Assembly: GCA_018105865.1 (NCBI GenBank)
Contig: CM030869.1
Span: 4,648,025 to 4,712,024 of the forward strand
Reading direction: 5' to 3'
Length of the DNA stretch: 64,000 nt
Origin: Metaphire vulgaris
Taxonomy: Eukaryota > Annelida > Clitellata > Crassiclitellata > Megascolecidae
In this document: in pieces, positions 1-10,800 of the stretch
Layout of the letters: each line of letters starts with the position of its first letter
How positions within the stretch are numbered: the stretch's first letter is position 1
Notes under the pieces: model-generated
Told to the model about the DNA's origin: nothing
What the model saw: the letters and a program-made list of their open reading frames with translations, nothing else
Databases searched by the model: none
Program-made: the position numbers and the translations under genes

Positions 1-1052
1 GCTCCTTATTCCTATGTGCTTAATCTCAAAATGAAGTAGCTATAGCCAAAGGTGGGGTCATTCATGCCGGGTCATTTAATCAAAAGGGTGAGTGGGTGGG
101 ACATTGCAGCTATGGAGGAAATGATTTTTTGAAGAGACATGATTTCAGTTTAGAAAGAAAAACATGAGATGTTGCAAGAATGGGAAAAAATTGTGACTCA
201 GAGTTTGTTATTTGGCTTTGACGTAGACAGCAGAGGGATATTGGAATTGAGTTGCAAAGCTCTGGTGCAGCATATGAAAAAGCACGATTGCAAATTTTGA
301 CAGATGATTGATTCAGAGGTCGAAGGAGAGTTACATGAGAAGAAGATCTAGTAGATCCAGGTTGTTGTGGAATTATCAGATTTCTTAGGTAGACTGGTTT
401 TGATGTATGGAGTGAGTTATAAGTCATCGATATTATTTTATATTCAATGCATTCTGCTATTTTGAGCCAATGGAGAGATTCGAGTAATTGGCAGAATTTA
501 GGCGATTTAGTTACTGCACGACCTAAGGCATTTTGAATCGATTGGAGTTTACATATGGAAGCCTTTGGAAGATTGTGAAACAGTGAGTTGCAGTAGTCTA
601 ACTTAGAGTGAACTATTGAAGTGGCAATAGTGGAAGCAGTTTTAATATCAAGATAGGGACGAAGGTGACGTAGATCGCGAATGTGAGCATAACAGGTTTT
701 TGATAGTTGAGGTATGTGAGCTTCAAAATTTAGGGAGGAGTCAAAAGTAAATCCAAGAATTTTTGCAGTTGGAACAGGGGTTATTATTGTATCTGGGGCT
801 AAAATCATTGTGGGACTTTCAATTTTTTCAGTTGTGGCAGTCCAATTAAGAGAAATTCTGTTTTGAAGGGATTGAGGTCAAGGAGATTAGTTGACATCCA
901 CAACGAGATTGACGAAAATGCTGATTCTAGTTCAGAGATTAATGCTTTAAAGGAAGACGGAGTAAAGGAAAGAAATAATTGAGTGTCGTCTGCATAGAGT
1001 TGATGATTCAAGTTGAGAGAGTCATGAGCTCTCACAGTGGGATCTGAGCAGA
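1..1052 (-). mobile_element. L2/CR1-like LINE, 3' part of reverse transcriptase ORF (decayed)
   Basis: Minus-strand reading at 1035-805 gives LNHQLYADDTQLFLSF (RT catalytic YADD) and NPFKTEFLLIG; 808-110 continues with the C-terminal part (VHSKLDYCNSL, NALGRAVTKSPKF). There are frame breaks between the pieces. The copy runs off the left edge in its 3' UTR. The same family recurs at 21185-22680, 22935-23390 and 43262-43670. Confidence 0.88.
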
Positions 1053-1060
1053 GTCCCAGC

Positions 1061-1255
1061 CAGTGGCGGCTCTAGGATTTGGCAAGTGGGGGGGCCATTG
1101 GGGTGGCAACTTCTAATCATGGGGGGCCAACCAAATGTTGTTTAATGTATGTAGCATTAAGGTCCCAACTGGGGGGGCCACTGGGGGGCCAGGCACTCAA
1201 TAGGGGCACGGGCCCCCCTGCCCCCCCTGCCCCCTCCCCGGTGGAGCCGCCACTG
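1061..1255. mobile_element. Short hAT-type MITE with exact 8-bp target duplication
   Basis: Begins CAGTGGCGGCTC and ends GAGCCGCCACTG (12-bp inverted repeats). GTCCCAGC is present on both sides (1053-1060, 1256-1263). The interior is G/C-rich with no coding capacity. It sits at the broken upstream end of the LINE at 1-1052. Confidence 0.85.
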
Positions 1256-1525
1256 GTCCCAGCCAGTGGTAGTAGTTGGGGTAAGCAAATGCGAAATTTA
1301 TGAAGAAATAATATTTATGCACCTAAGATGCAGGATAGGATTACCGCTAATGGTCGCACGCGCTTTGAAAATTGTGTGTGGCTGCTTTGTCATGTACCGG
1401 TATTCATAATAGCGCCCCTTCTTGGTAAACGGATAGGCCTACTAAGTGAGCAATCTCGACGGATATCATATTACATTTTATTACTGCCAATTAACTCACT
1501 TGATTATTACAATGTCACAGTCTAC

Positions 1526-1768
1526 CTGATTGGCAGCACACATTCGGATGATCTTCTCTGTGGCCTCCTTGCAGTAGTACCTTCCATCTCCTCCAATGAC
1601 CAACGTACAGCCCTTCAGTTTGTCGCCGATCGACGACAGGATGGACTGGATGAAGTTCTCCGTGTAGTTGGGCTGCATGTAGACGGTCGTCTTCTTACGC
1701 AGTCCGCTTGTTCCCGGCTTCTGGTCGGTAAACGGCTTCGTCGGTACCTTCGTCACTTTCAGCGCCAT
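1526..1768 (-). CDS. PGM1: Phosphoglucomutase-1 family, first coding exon (81 codons)
   Basis: First coding exon of a cytosolic alpha-D-phosphohexomutase that interconverts glucose-1-phosphate and glucose-6-phosphate. ATG at 1768-1766. The peptide contains the PGM1-family N-terminal signature DQKPGTSGLRKK (about residues 15-26), then NYTENFIQSI and the VIGGDGRYY block, which lines the active-site region of domain 1. The exon ends in frame at ANQ, followed by a GT donor (GTAGAC, 1525-1520), phase 0. The catalytic phosphoserine loop (TASHNPGG) is on later exons left of the window, because 1-1525 holds only LINE and hAT sequence. PGM1-type rather than PGM2 from the DQKPGTSGLRK motif; PGM5 cannot be excluded from one exon. 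The gene is tandem with NCKIPSD on the same strand, whose stop codon lies about 2.7 kb upstream. Confidence 0.93.
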
Positions 1769-2000
1769 CGTAGTACATTACATAATACGACGACAGCTCC
1801 GAGTCCCTGACCGCGACGGTCAGCTGAGGTGACCAGGCGCAGACCTTGGACCTCTGTCCTCACCTTGGACTCTGTCCTGTCCTGTCCTTAAACCTCTCGA
1901 TTCAACAGAACCAGACAATCGACGATTACGTCATCGCCGCTCGTCTACGTAACGACCACAGATTAAATTGCTAAAGACAGTCAGCATGGATTTACAACGG
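1769..2000 (-). promoter_or_regulatory. Probable 5' leader/promoter of the PGM1-type gene
   Basis: Sequence immediately upstream of the PGM1 ATG. It is relatively GC- and CpG-rich for this AT-rich window, with repeats of CTGTCCT around 1853-1888. No TATA box is evident. Assigned only by position and composition; the transcription start is not visible. Confidence 0.3.
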
Positions 2001-2152
2001 GAAGTTCATACCTGAGAAACTTGCTAGACTTTCTGTAGGAGGCATATGATAACCTAGATGAGGGCAAGGCAGTAGACATAATTAGTATATTTAGATTTTG
2101 CCAAATTTGTATATAGTACAATTAGTACCCCCACATAAGACTGCTGCCACAC

Positions 2153-2520
2153 CAGTGGCGTAGTGAAGGGCGGTGATGGCAACCGCCCCCGGGCGCCGAG
2201 GTTGTGGGGCGCCAAAATCGGGTTTTGGGGTTATTAAAATAAACGAGATGCGACAGCAAAGCCCTTTTTGCTCGTCAGTACACAGGACAGGTATGGAGAG
2301 GGCGCCGGAACATAAGCGATGACCTTTTTTGCCTGTCAGCGGCTATTGACGGTTGAGGTCGCCAACAGTACGCCTTGCCCCCGGATGATTCAAAATTGGT
2401 TGAGGGGAAGAAGACAGAAGGTTGGCATACGGGGTGTCCATTCAGAAAGGGCAATAGTTAGTAGTGGAGGGCCTCAGTGTTTGGGAAATTGCTTTTTCTA
2501 ATCCATACGGTACACAATTG
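2153..2520. mobile_element. Partial hAT-like element (left end only)
   Basis: Starts CAGTGGCGTAGTGAAGGG, closely related to the ends of complete elements elsewhere in the window, and contains variants of the TTTTTTGCTTGTCA motif near 2265 and 2320. No right end was found, so the end coordinate is arbitrary. Confidence 0.5.
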
Positions 2521-2973
2521 CAGTAACTGACTCATCAACATAAAACGTCACTCTTGACCGTCAATTCAAACGACTGAATTTTGCAGTATAGGAGCTGTGT
2601 GATAGTCGAAAATTGTCATTTTGGTCACTCTCAATGATTTGGTGGTTTTCGACTCGTGCTAAATATACAGGCTAGCTTAACCATTGGACGGAATAGACTT
2701 GTTCATAACAAATTGAAATAAAAGAGCCAAAGTTGCGTATTAGCAAGTCAAAGCTCGTGCATTTATATACTGTAGTGCTTTCACAGGAAATGCTTATTCT
2801 CATGAATTAACCTGGTCACTAGCGGCCAGAGATTTTATCACACCTGCCTCTCTTTTAAGTGTTTAATTCTCTGTTCATGCCAAATTATATATTTAGCAGA
2901 AGCAGCCAGTATTAACAAAATGCAAATTAAATCTTAAGCCAATTAAAATAACCAAAATGTGGGATGTCAGACG

Positions 2974-3120
2974 CATGGGCGTCCGGAGAGGGGTGCAAGG
3001 GGGTGCAATTGCACCCCCCTGGAAAAAATGTAGAGTTATGAAAAAAGTAAAAATACTTGTTCCTTTCGTCACAAAACCTTGTTTTGCACCCCCCTGGAAA
3101 AATTTCTGCGGACGCCCATG
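2974..3120. mobile_element. 147-bp hAT-type MITE
   Basis: Perfect 12-bp inverted ends CATGGGCGTCCG / CGGACGCCCATG, flanked by an exact 8-bp duplication GTCAGACG (2966-2973, 3121-3128). The interior carries two copies of TTGCACCCCCCTGGAAAAA. Recent or well-preserved insertion downstream of NCKIPSD. Confidence 0.87.
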
Positions 3121-3139
3121 GTCAGACGAGTTGTTGCTC

Positions 3140-4465
3140 AAATATCAAATCCTTTAATAAGAGCAGAATGTCAACGATTTTGCACAAAAGACACCAATGA
3201 CAAAAAGCTAGAATACTATATTTACAAGTAACGTGCCACCTATAACTTGCAAACATGACTGTATTCAAAAAAGTTTTTGTATAGCACACTCTGCACATAG
3301 ATTTTCTTAACATTCAATCAACAATTTTAATGCCTTAGGCTTAGTTAACAGTCCAGTATAGTGACTAGAGGGATTGGAGGTGTGTCATGTGTAGGCCTGT
3401 AGGGCTGTCAATTTTTTTCTAAAAAGCTGCTTGGGTACCTGCCCAAATTTTGTATGGTACCCGGGTACCCAGTGGCAGATCCAGGATTTTGGACCAGGGG
3501 CCAAATTTCAGAAATTTAGGCCTAAGCTGCCAATGAAGCAGTAGATTGTGTCACACACTATCAATTACAGAATCTATGTTCAGTCACTTGACTAATCGTA
3601 ATGGTCTTTTCCATTCTGTTTGGAATTTGAGGCTTAAACAAAGCTTCCCTCCGCTGTCTATCATCGCTGTGTGGTTTTCGTTCAGTTCACCATAGATTTA
3701 TTTCACTTCTGATGTTTTGCTGTAATGTTATGCCCCAATTGCGATCAAGAATATTAATGGCTGCCTGATCAAAAGGAGAGGGTCTAATTGTTTACTTAGA
3801 GGCCCTTGAATTTATCCAATTATAACTTTTGAAGTTGGCAACTTGCAAAAAAATAGCTGTATTGCATGCCTACAAGTATAACATGCTGAGGGGTGTGCGT
3901 TAGGTAGAAACTTATATGCAAGAAAATACGGTACACTGGAAAATGCCAACACTACAATTAACACTAAAATTAAAAGAATCTACAGATTCTCTTATTCATT
4001 AGAAGGTCAACATGAAGTAGGCCTAATAACAATCATTCATCTATAAAAAATACTGTCATTTCTGTCTAATGCCCTAGTGAAGTCATCAGTGTAGTCTAGC
4101 AAAAGAAGGCCAATTATGAATAATGCAACTTTTGAATAATCAAAAACACAATCTACCCGAAATTAAACTTCATATATTTTATCCCAACTTTTAACAGCCA
4201 GATGTTTGTACAAATAAAAACAAAAATAGGCATAAAATAAAACCAGAGAATGTTAAGAAGACTGTGATCCTGCTCACCAGCCATTCAAGTTTTAAACGGT
4301 TCAAAAGAAAAAAATCATCTCCTGTTCAGGTGCAAATGTAACAAGATTTCCAAACTGAGAACTCAATCTACTGAAATATCTGCACAGACAGCAAAATTCT
4401 GCATATAAATCAAGGATAACTTGAATGTTATTATGTAGCATAAGTAACTGTTGATACATCATCCA
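3140..4465 (-). other. NCKIPSD 3' UTR / intergenic sequence
   Basis: No gene recognised. Contains a possible hAT left end at about 3399 (TAGGGCTGTCAATT, with GGTACCCGGGTACC nearby) and a CAGTGGCAGATCCAGGATTT end at about 3472, both without partners. The right part probably includes the NCKIPSD 3' UTR. Confidence 0.4.
3697..3702 (-). terminator. Possible NCKIPSD polyadenylation signal AATAAA
   Basis: First AATAAA hexamer on the minus strand downstream of the NCKIPSD stop (about 760 bp). Position is the only support. Confidence 0.3.
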
Positions 4466-4660
4466 TCAAAGGCAATTATAAAATTCATTTGGAAACTCTT
4501 TCCAAATCTGAAGAACAATACGCTTGTCAAGTTCTGCTTCTTTGTCGTCCTGTGATATTCGCTGAAAACACTGCTGTAGCTCCGTCTGGCGATGTTTATG
4601 CTCCAAGTACTGTGAATTTTTTAGCAGAAGATGCATCAGTGATAGATATTCAATTCTCAT
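4466..4660 (-). CDS. NCKIPSD: NCKIPSD last coding exon
   Basis: Residues 591-654: [20 protein letters not shown] to the TGA at 4468-4466. Matches the vertebrate C-terminus (MEYLSLMHAIVRTTPYL). Acceptor TTGAATAG, phase 0. Confidence 0.93.
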   Translation of the reverse strand: MRIEYLSLMHLLLKNSQYLEHKHRQTELQQCFQRISQDDKEAELDKRIVLQIWKEFPNEFYNCL

Positions 4661-4794
4661 CTATTCAAATCAATAGAACATAGGATCATGAATAAATTAT
4701 TTAATTCTTCCTGTAATAGAAACAGGATATAAAGTTAAAGCATCAGTTAAAGCACAAGACATACAGCTCATAAAATCATGAGGTCTATATACTA

Positions 4795-4876
<82 letters not shown>

Positions 4877-7800
4877 TATATAGTTTCAAGCCTCAGAGAG
4901 AAAAACTCCACCTCAGAGGGTAAAACTCCGCCTCAGAAGGATATACTTGGTATTCTCTGTGCTGGTCCCAAGCCCGGATAAAGGAGGGTTGGCTTAGCCG
5001 TAAAATGAAAGTCCGGAAATCGCTTCTGTAATGGGCTTGAAACCCGCTCAGATAAAAAGAAGAACACTCTGTGCTGCCCGATGTGCTTCCAGCACGAGGA
5101 CGGACTAAGTACTGAGTAAATACTTGTTAAAATGCTTTAGTACTTGTTAAAATGCTTTAACGGTAGGCAATAGGTATGCTGCATGGATGTTTATCACTTC
5201 ACAGCCAGGACTTGACCCTCAAGAAACGTCAAACTACCGACCAGTGTCAAACCTGCCATTCCTTTCCAAGCTTCTGGAGAGGATTGTCAGCAAGCGGCTG
5301 ATCGAATTTTTAGACGCTAACGGACTGATGCCTCGTGATCAATCAGCGTATCGCCGTGGGCATTCCACTGAAACCGCCGTGCTGAGGATATTCAATGACG
5401 TTGTGGATGCGGTTGCGAATGGCAGGGTGGCTCTCCTCTGCCTTCTTGACCTCTCCGCTGCGTTTGATACGGTGGATCACCAGATTCTTATCCAGCGGCT
5501 GGAGAATTCATACGGCCTCAGGGGTCAGGTCCTCAGCTGATTCGAGAGCTACCTCAGTGATAGGACGCAATCGGTCCGGTGCGGCGGTCAAACGTCGGAA
5601 AAGCGAATTGTTCAGCATGGTGTTCCGCAGGGGTCGGTTCTCGGCCCTCTGCTGTTCATTCTCTTCATAGCGGGTTTGATGAAAATCGCTATTGCGTTCG
5701 GACTGACCATGCACGGCTACGCGGATGACGTGCAACTGTATTCTTCCTGTCTGCCTGCCGACATGGAAAGACTTAAACTTCGCTTCCTCGATTGCATCAC
5801 GGCGATCATCATGTGGACGGAGGAGAACCGCTTGGCCCTTAACCCGGCCAAGACCGAGTTCCTGTGGATGTGCACCCCCAGGAGGAAGCATCTCCTGAGC
5901 CATTTACCGTTCATGCTGGGTGATGTGACCGTCATCCCCTCAAAGTGCCTATGACTCCTGGGAGTATTACTCGATGAGACGTTGTCGTTCGAGGAACATA
6001 TCGGTAATGTTGTCCGCGGATGTTACTACCACCTACGGAGGATTAGGTCAGTGCGCCGGCATCTTCCGATCAGCGGGCAGTGCACCTTGTGCGCGCCCTT
6101 GTTCTGCCCAGGCTGGACTATTGCAACAGCGTGTTGCTGGGCCTCCCGATGGAAAGTTGAATCGTCTGCAATCCGTGCTCAATACAGCTGCTCGGGTCGT
6201 CTTTAGCAGCCCCTGGGAGCCCACGTGACCCCTACTGCGTGATCAGCTGCACTGGCTTCGAGCCCGGAAGCGCATTATCCATAAGCGCTGCTGGCTCACC
6301 TTCCGAGCGTTAAATGACCTGCACTGTCCACAGTACCTGGCTGAGCTGGTCCTAAGATCAACGTCGAACGCACGGAGGTCGGCACTTCGCTCCGGCCATC
6401 GTGTCCTACTGCTCGTTCCGCCTCCGTCACAAACTTCGAAGTTCGGAGACAGGTCCTTCTCTCGCGGGAACCCATTGCTTTGGAATGCCTTGCCGACCGC
6501 AGTGACTGAGGCCAACTCTGCTGGACTGTTCCTGAGAGAACTAAAGACGCACCTTTTTAGTTTAGGTTACGGTTGACTATGTGTGTGCAGCGCCCTTGTC
6601 GTAGGCCTTAACCTAGTGCACGGCGCTATAGAAATTGTCTTGAAATAAATAAATAAATAAATAAAATGAAATAATAAATGAACAAACCTTGTCACCAGAA
6701 GAAAGATCTGTTAACTGTCGAACAATGATGTCGACGAGGACTTTGGCATCATTCGTGTAGAATAAATTTGATGTTTCCGGACAAGAGTAAAGGTCCGAAA
6801 CAAACTTAAGGACAGAATTTGGACAGTTGTGAGCATGCTCAAACAGCTTTACAGGGTCATCTGAACAAATAAACAGCATATTACATACTAAAAGCACAAG
6901 TGACACTGATGATGATGATGATGAAAATGATGATGAAAATGATGAATACAAGATGAATCCATCAAGTTTCGGATAAATAATGTATGCAGTATCATTACAC
7001 TTCATCCAAAATAATAACCACGAGAGGCATAAGTGAAATAATTTAACCAAATATGACTATTAAAAGGATAGTAGAAAGTTGTTAGAAAATAATGTTTAAG
7101 CTGAGTGAAAGTAATTTGCAGAAAGCCAAAATTTTGCTCAAAGTGCAACCATTTATTTATTTGAATTATTATTATTATTATTATTATTGTTATTATTATC
7201 ATTATTATTATTATTATTATTAGACAATTTCTATAGCACAGTAGCATGGCTGATGCCTACAAGAGCACTTACACACATCAATCATATCCAAGTCTAAATA
7301 AGTAAGTTTTTAAATTCTTAGAAATAATATTCCTACAGGCCCGTACGAAGTGGGGGTGCAGCTGTACCCCCTGAAAAAATGTAGGGGGTGCAGTGCACCC
7401 CCTGGAACTGCACCCCCCTGGAAAGAAGATGGTCTGCACCCTTAAAAATCGTGTAGACAACCTTTTTTCTCGCTTGTCAACGCTTTTGGTGTCAAAAACC
7501 CTTTTTTTGCTTGTCAAGGATTTCAAAGAGAAAACTTTTACCTGGAGAAAATCTGCACCCCCTGACGAAAAATCGTTCCGACGCCACTGTATTCCTATGA
7601 ATAATATAGGATACCAATCAAGGCTAAGTGTTCTGAATATATATATTGAATACAGCTTTGCCACATGAATAACCCAATAATGACACATTTAGATTCATAA
7701 AAATAATTGTCAAGAATACCAAAATGAGAGTAAAACAGTTTCACCTTCACGGTTCAACATAAGAAGAAGTTTTTCAGTGAAGGTCTTCGCTGTCTTACGT

Positions 7801-10800
7801 TCTGCAAAAACCTTCATCACAATGTTTTCCTCAGGTAACTCAAAATGCAAGTTGAAGGATAGAATCAGGCGAATGAATCCATCAACAATCCGTTCGGATT
7901 CAACGTCTTGATCCGCCACCTCAATGTGCTCCAGCAAGAAGTTGATGAAACCACTATTCAGATGAGCTAAAATATTAACGAGGTCAACAGATAGACAAAT
8001 ATAGTTTTTATGCATCTACAAAATGATGAGAAAACTTTTGAATAATGACCTATGGCAAGAGAGTCAGATCCACTCTGAGTTAGCAAATTCACTTGAAATG
8101 CATAAATTAAAGCTTAGATTAACCAAAAACTACTTATCTAATATTAAAATTAACGGACAGCTAACATCACAGAGTCATGTACTGCCTTATGTGCATCAGT
8201 CTCAGAGAACTGTATCATAAAATAAAATTTAAGGTAAATATAGGCATGTATTTAATATGTGCCCTTATAAAAATAATTTTTAGAGGTGTTATAAGATAGC
8301 AGAGGCTGCTGACTAAGGTGCACAACAAACGGAAAATCTGCATTTTAGATAATTTAGCTTCCACAAAGAACATGATCCTGGGACCAGATTCACAAAAAAC
8401 CATCCTAAGAAAATCTTAAGATCATTCTAAGTTCTGTCACAAGTCCCTGACTAAAGATGTCCAAAGAAAATCTTAGACTTAACACATATTATACTGTAAG
8501 TTGATTCACAAAACATCTCTTAGAACATCACAACTATTTCTTAAGATAATTCCCTGCAATAATGGCCAACCAATCAGATAACATATGACAATTTTCAGAG
8601 ATTTTTGTCAGCCAATGGCAAAATTTCAGAGATTTAGCAATCGTACGGGTCACAAATTGAAATAATTTGACTTGGATTATTCAGCAAAGGTTGGATATAA
8701 AATAAATGGGGCATGACAACAAAATTAGGGCAAAGCACATCTTCATTTTTCAAATGATGAAACATAAGTATTAAAATGTGTTGATAAATGCTGATACAGA
8801 ATAACATTTACCAAGTAAAATGGTGCCGTGAAAGAGTCCACAGCTTAGACTAACCATTGCTTACAGCCTCAATATTTGATTGTGTGAAATCATTTTTGGT
8901 TTGCATATGAATTTTCATTATTTAATGGAGGCTTTATGGTAATATTTGTGCAATTAATGCAACCACATCGTTTGAGCTCATGGTGATAAAAATAATTGGA
9001 GGAGCCAACAGAAACATAAGCCCTTTTAAGCAGTTTCTAAAATGCAGTTCTGAGATAATTAAACCTTTGACTTTTCTATCACACTCTGGAAACTCCCATG
9101 CAGAATCACAGTAGTGGTGATGCGATTAACTTTGTCTCAAAGCCGTTCAAGCCAATTTGTGTACAAATCTATTGGAGAATTTCCAGGTTTTAGGGGAGAA
9201 ATTCCTCCCTTGGAGATCTGCATGCAACTTGTCTAAGTCTGACTACACTTACATGGAAAGTGTCAGGATGCCTTACCATAGTACTGCAGGGGAAGAGCCT
9301 CACCAGTCAAAAATGTCATTGACAACACAAGCGCAGAATAAGTCAGCTTTTGAACATCTGCAAAGTCAACAAACATCATCTCACTGTTCAACAAGCATTT
9401 ACAACACACACACACACACACACACATGCACACAGCAATTTACTGTTGACAATGGATCAGCATCATCATTAATACTATCCAGATAAGCACCCAGTTCACA
9501 CTAGTGTGACCGGCCAACTGAAGCCCAGGAGATGCATAAGGATTCCAATGATTGGCCACTGGACCTTTCTACTCTTCGTGACTGCACTAAATGCCAACGG
9601 GACAACGATTTCAAATCGGAATGCTCCAGAAACATCAAGCCACAACATGCGCCATTTGTTGATTTTAAACTTTAACAAAAGGACCCAAAACTGAACAATA
9701 CAATACTTTCATATATACAGGCAAATGAGAATAAGTCAAATTTCAACCGAGCATTTAGGAAAATTATTCTAAAAGAAAATAGCTGCAAGGCAATAGAAAT
9801 GGCTTGTTAAATTTTGGACCGATGAACATCATCATACGTTCAATACCACCCTAAATGCAAGAGCATCAAGGATATTTTGATTTACAATAAAATATTCAAA
9901 ATTAATGTTTAGCTAAACACAAAGCAAGATTGTCTGAAGCAAATTGGATGCAGATTAAATAATCAGAGGAACTATTAGCTTACTCCATGAAACTGTTTCA
10001 GGTAATAACTGAAAACTATCAACAAAACAGTCTATTACTAGAATTTAGGTTTTCTGGATCAGCATCCATCGTGCTAGTTCTAAAGACGTTTTATTCATGC
10101 AACTGGAAAAGTAAGAAATTGAATACTTTGCTCACAAATTCCATCCTTAAACAGCATATAGTCATTAAATTAGAGGCCACACATTAATTTTATCTGAAAA
10201 CAAAACTCTTTATGAATTCTAACAAATAAACTAAAGAGCCGCTACATCTGAATATATGCATGAGTTACTTCGAAAATCAAAGAATCAAATACCCTTCAGA
10301 TCATCCTGAATGTCTCTGGCTAATTCCAGAGGCAATACGGAATTGAGCAGTTCGGATACAATGCGAGGATCCAGTGCACACATTGAGCCGAACGACTGAA
10401 GAAGCAAAAGACGAATTGATCGTCTCGTTTCCTAAAACGCAGAAACTCTTCAAAAGTCAATTAAGCTTTTAAGTAGAAACTGAAAATATTCACATCATTA
10501 ATATTATTTAATATATATAGGCAACTGTTAGATTATCAAAACAATTGACCAGTTAGCTCTTACCTCATGAATCAACATCATAACATCATTCTGAATTACA
10601 GCTTCACTTTGAAACATCAACTAATGTCAAGTGCATTATTAAATGGCAAGAAGTTCGTTGACTGATTGACTGACTAAAAAATTTCAGCAAAACTAGTCCT
10701 TGACTTCATTCTGTCACAAGTGGAGTGGAGTGTTCTAAAAATTATTGTAATCCAATAAATTCTTTTGCAACACAATGTTTTGAGTTAAGATGTCCTCTTC

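Noticed and set aside
1079..1303. 74-codon open frame rich in Gly/Pro
   Set aside because: Lies inside and across the border of a 195-bp MITE; composition reflects the G/C-rich interior.
1328..1810. 160-codon plus-strand open frame
   Set aside because: It is the antisense shadow of the phosphoglucomutase exon and its leader.
4778..4981. Open frames made of microsatellites (YIYIY at 4778 and 40326, DDDD/MMMM at 46901 and 61429, SSSS at 61418)
   Set aside because: They exist only because short tandem repeats lack stop codons; no conserved sequence or gene structure around them.
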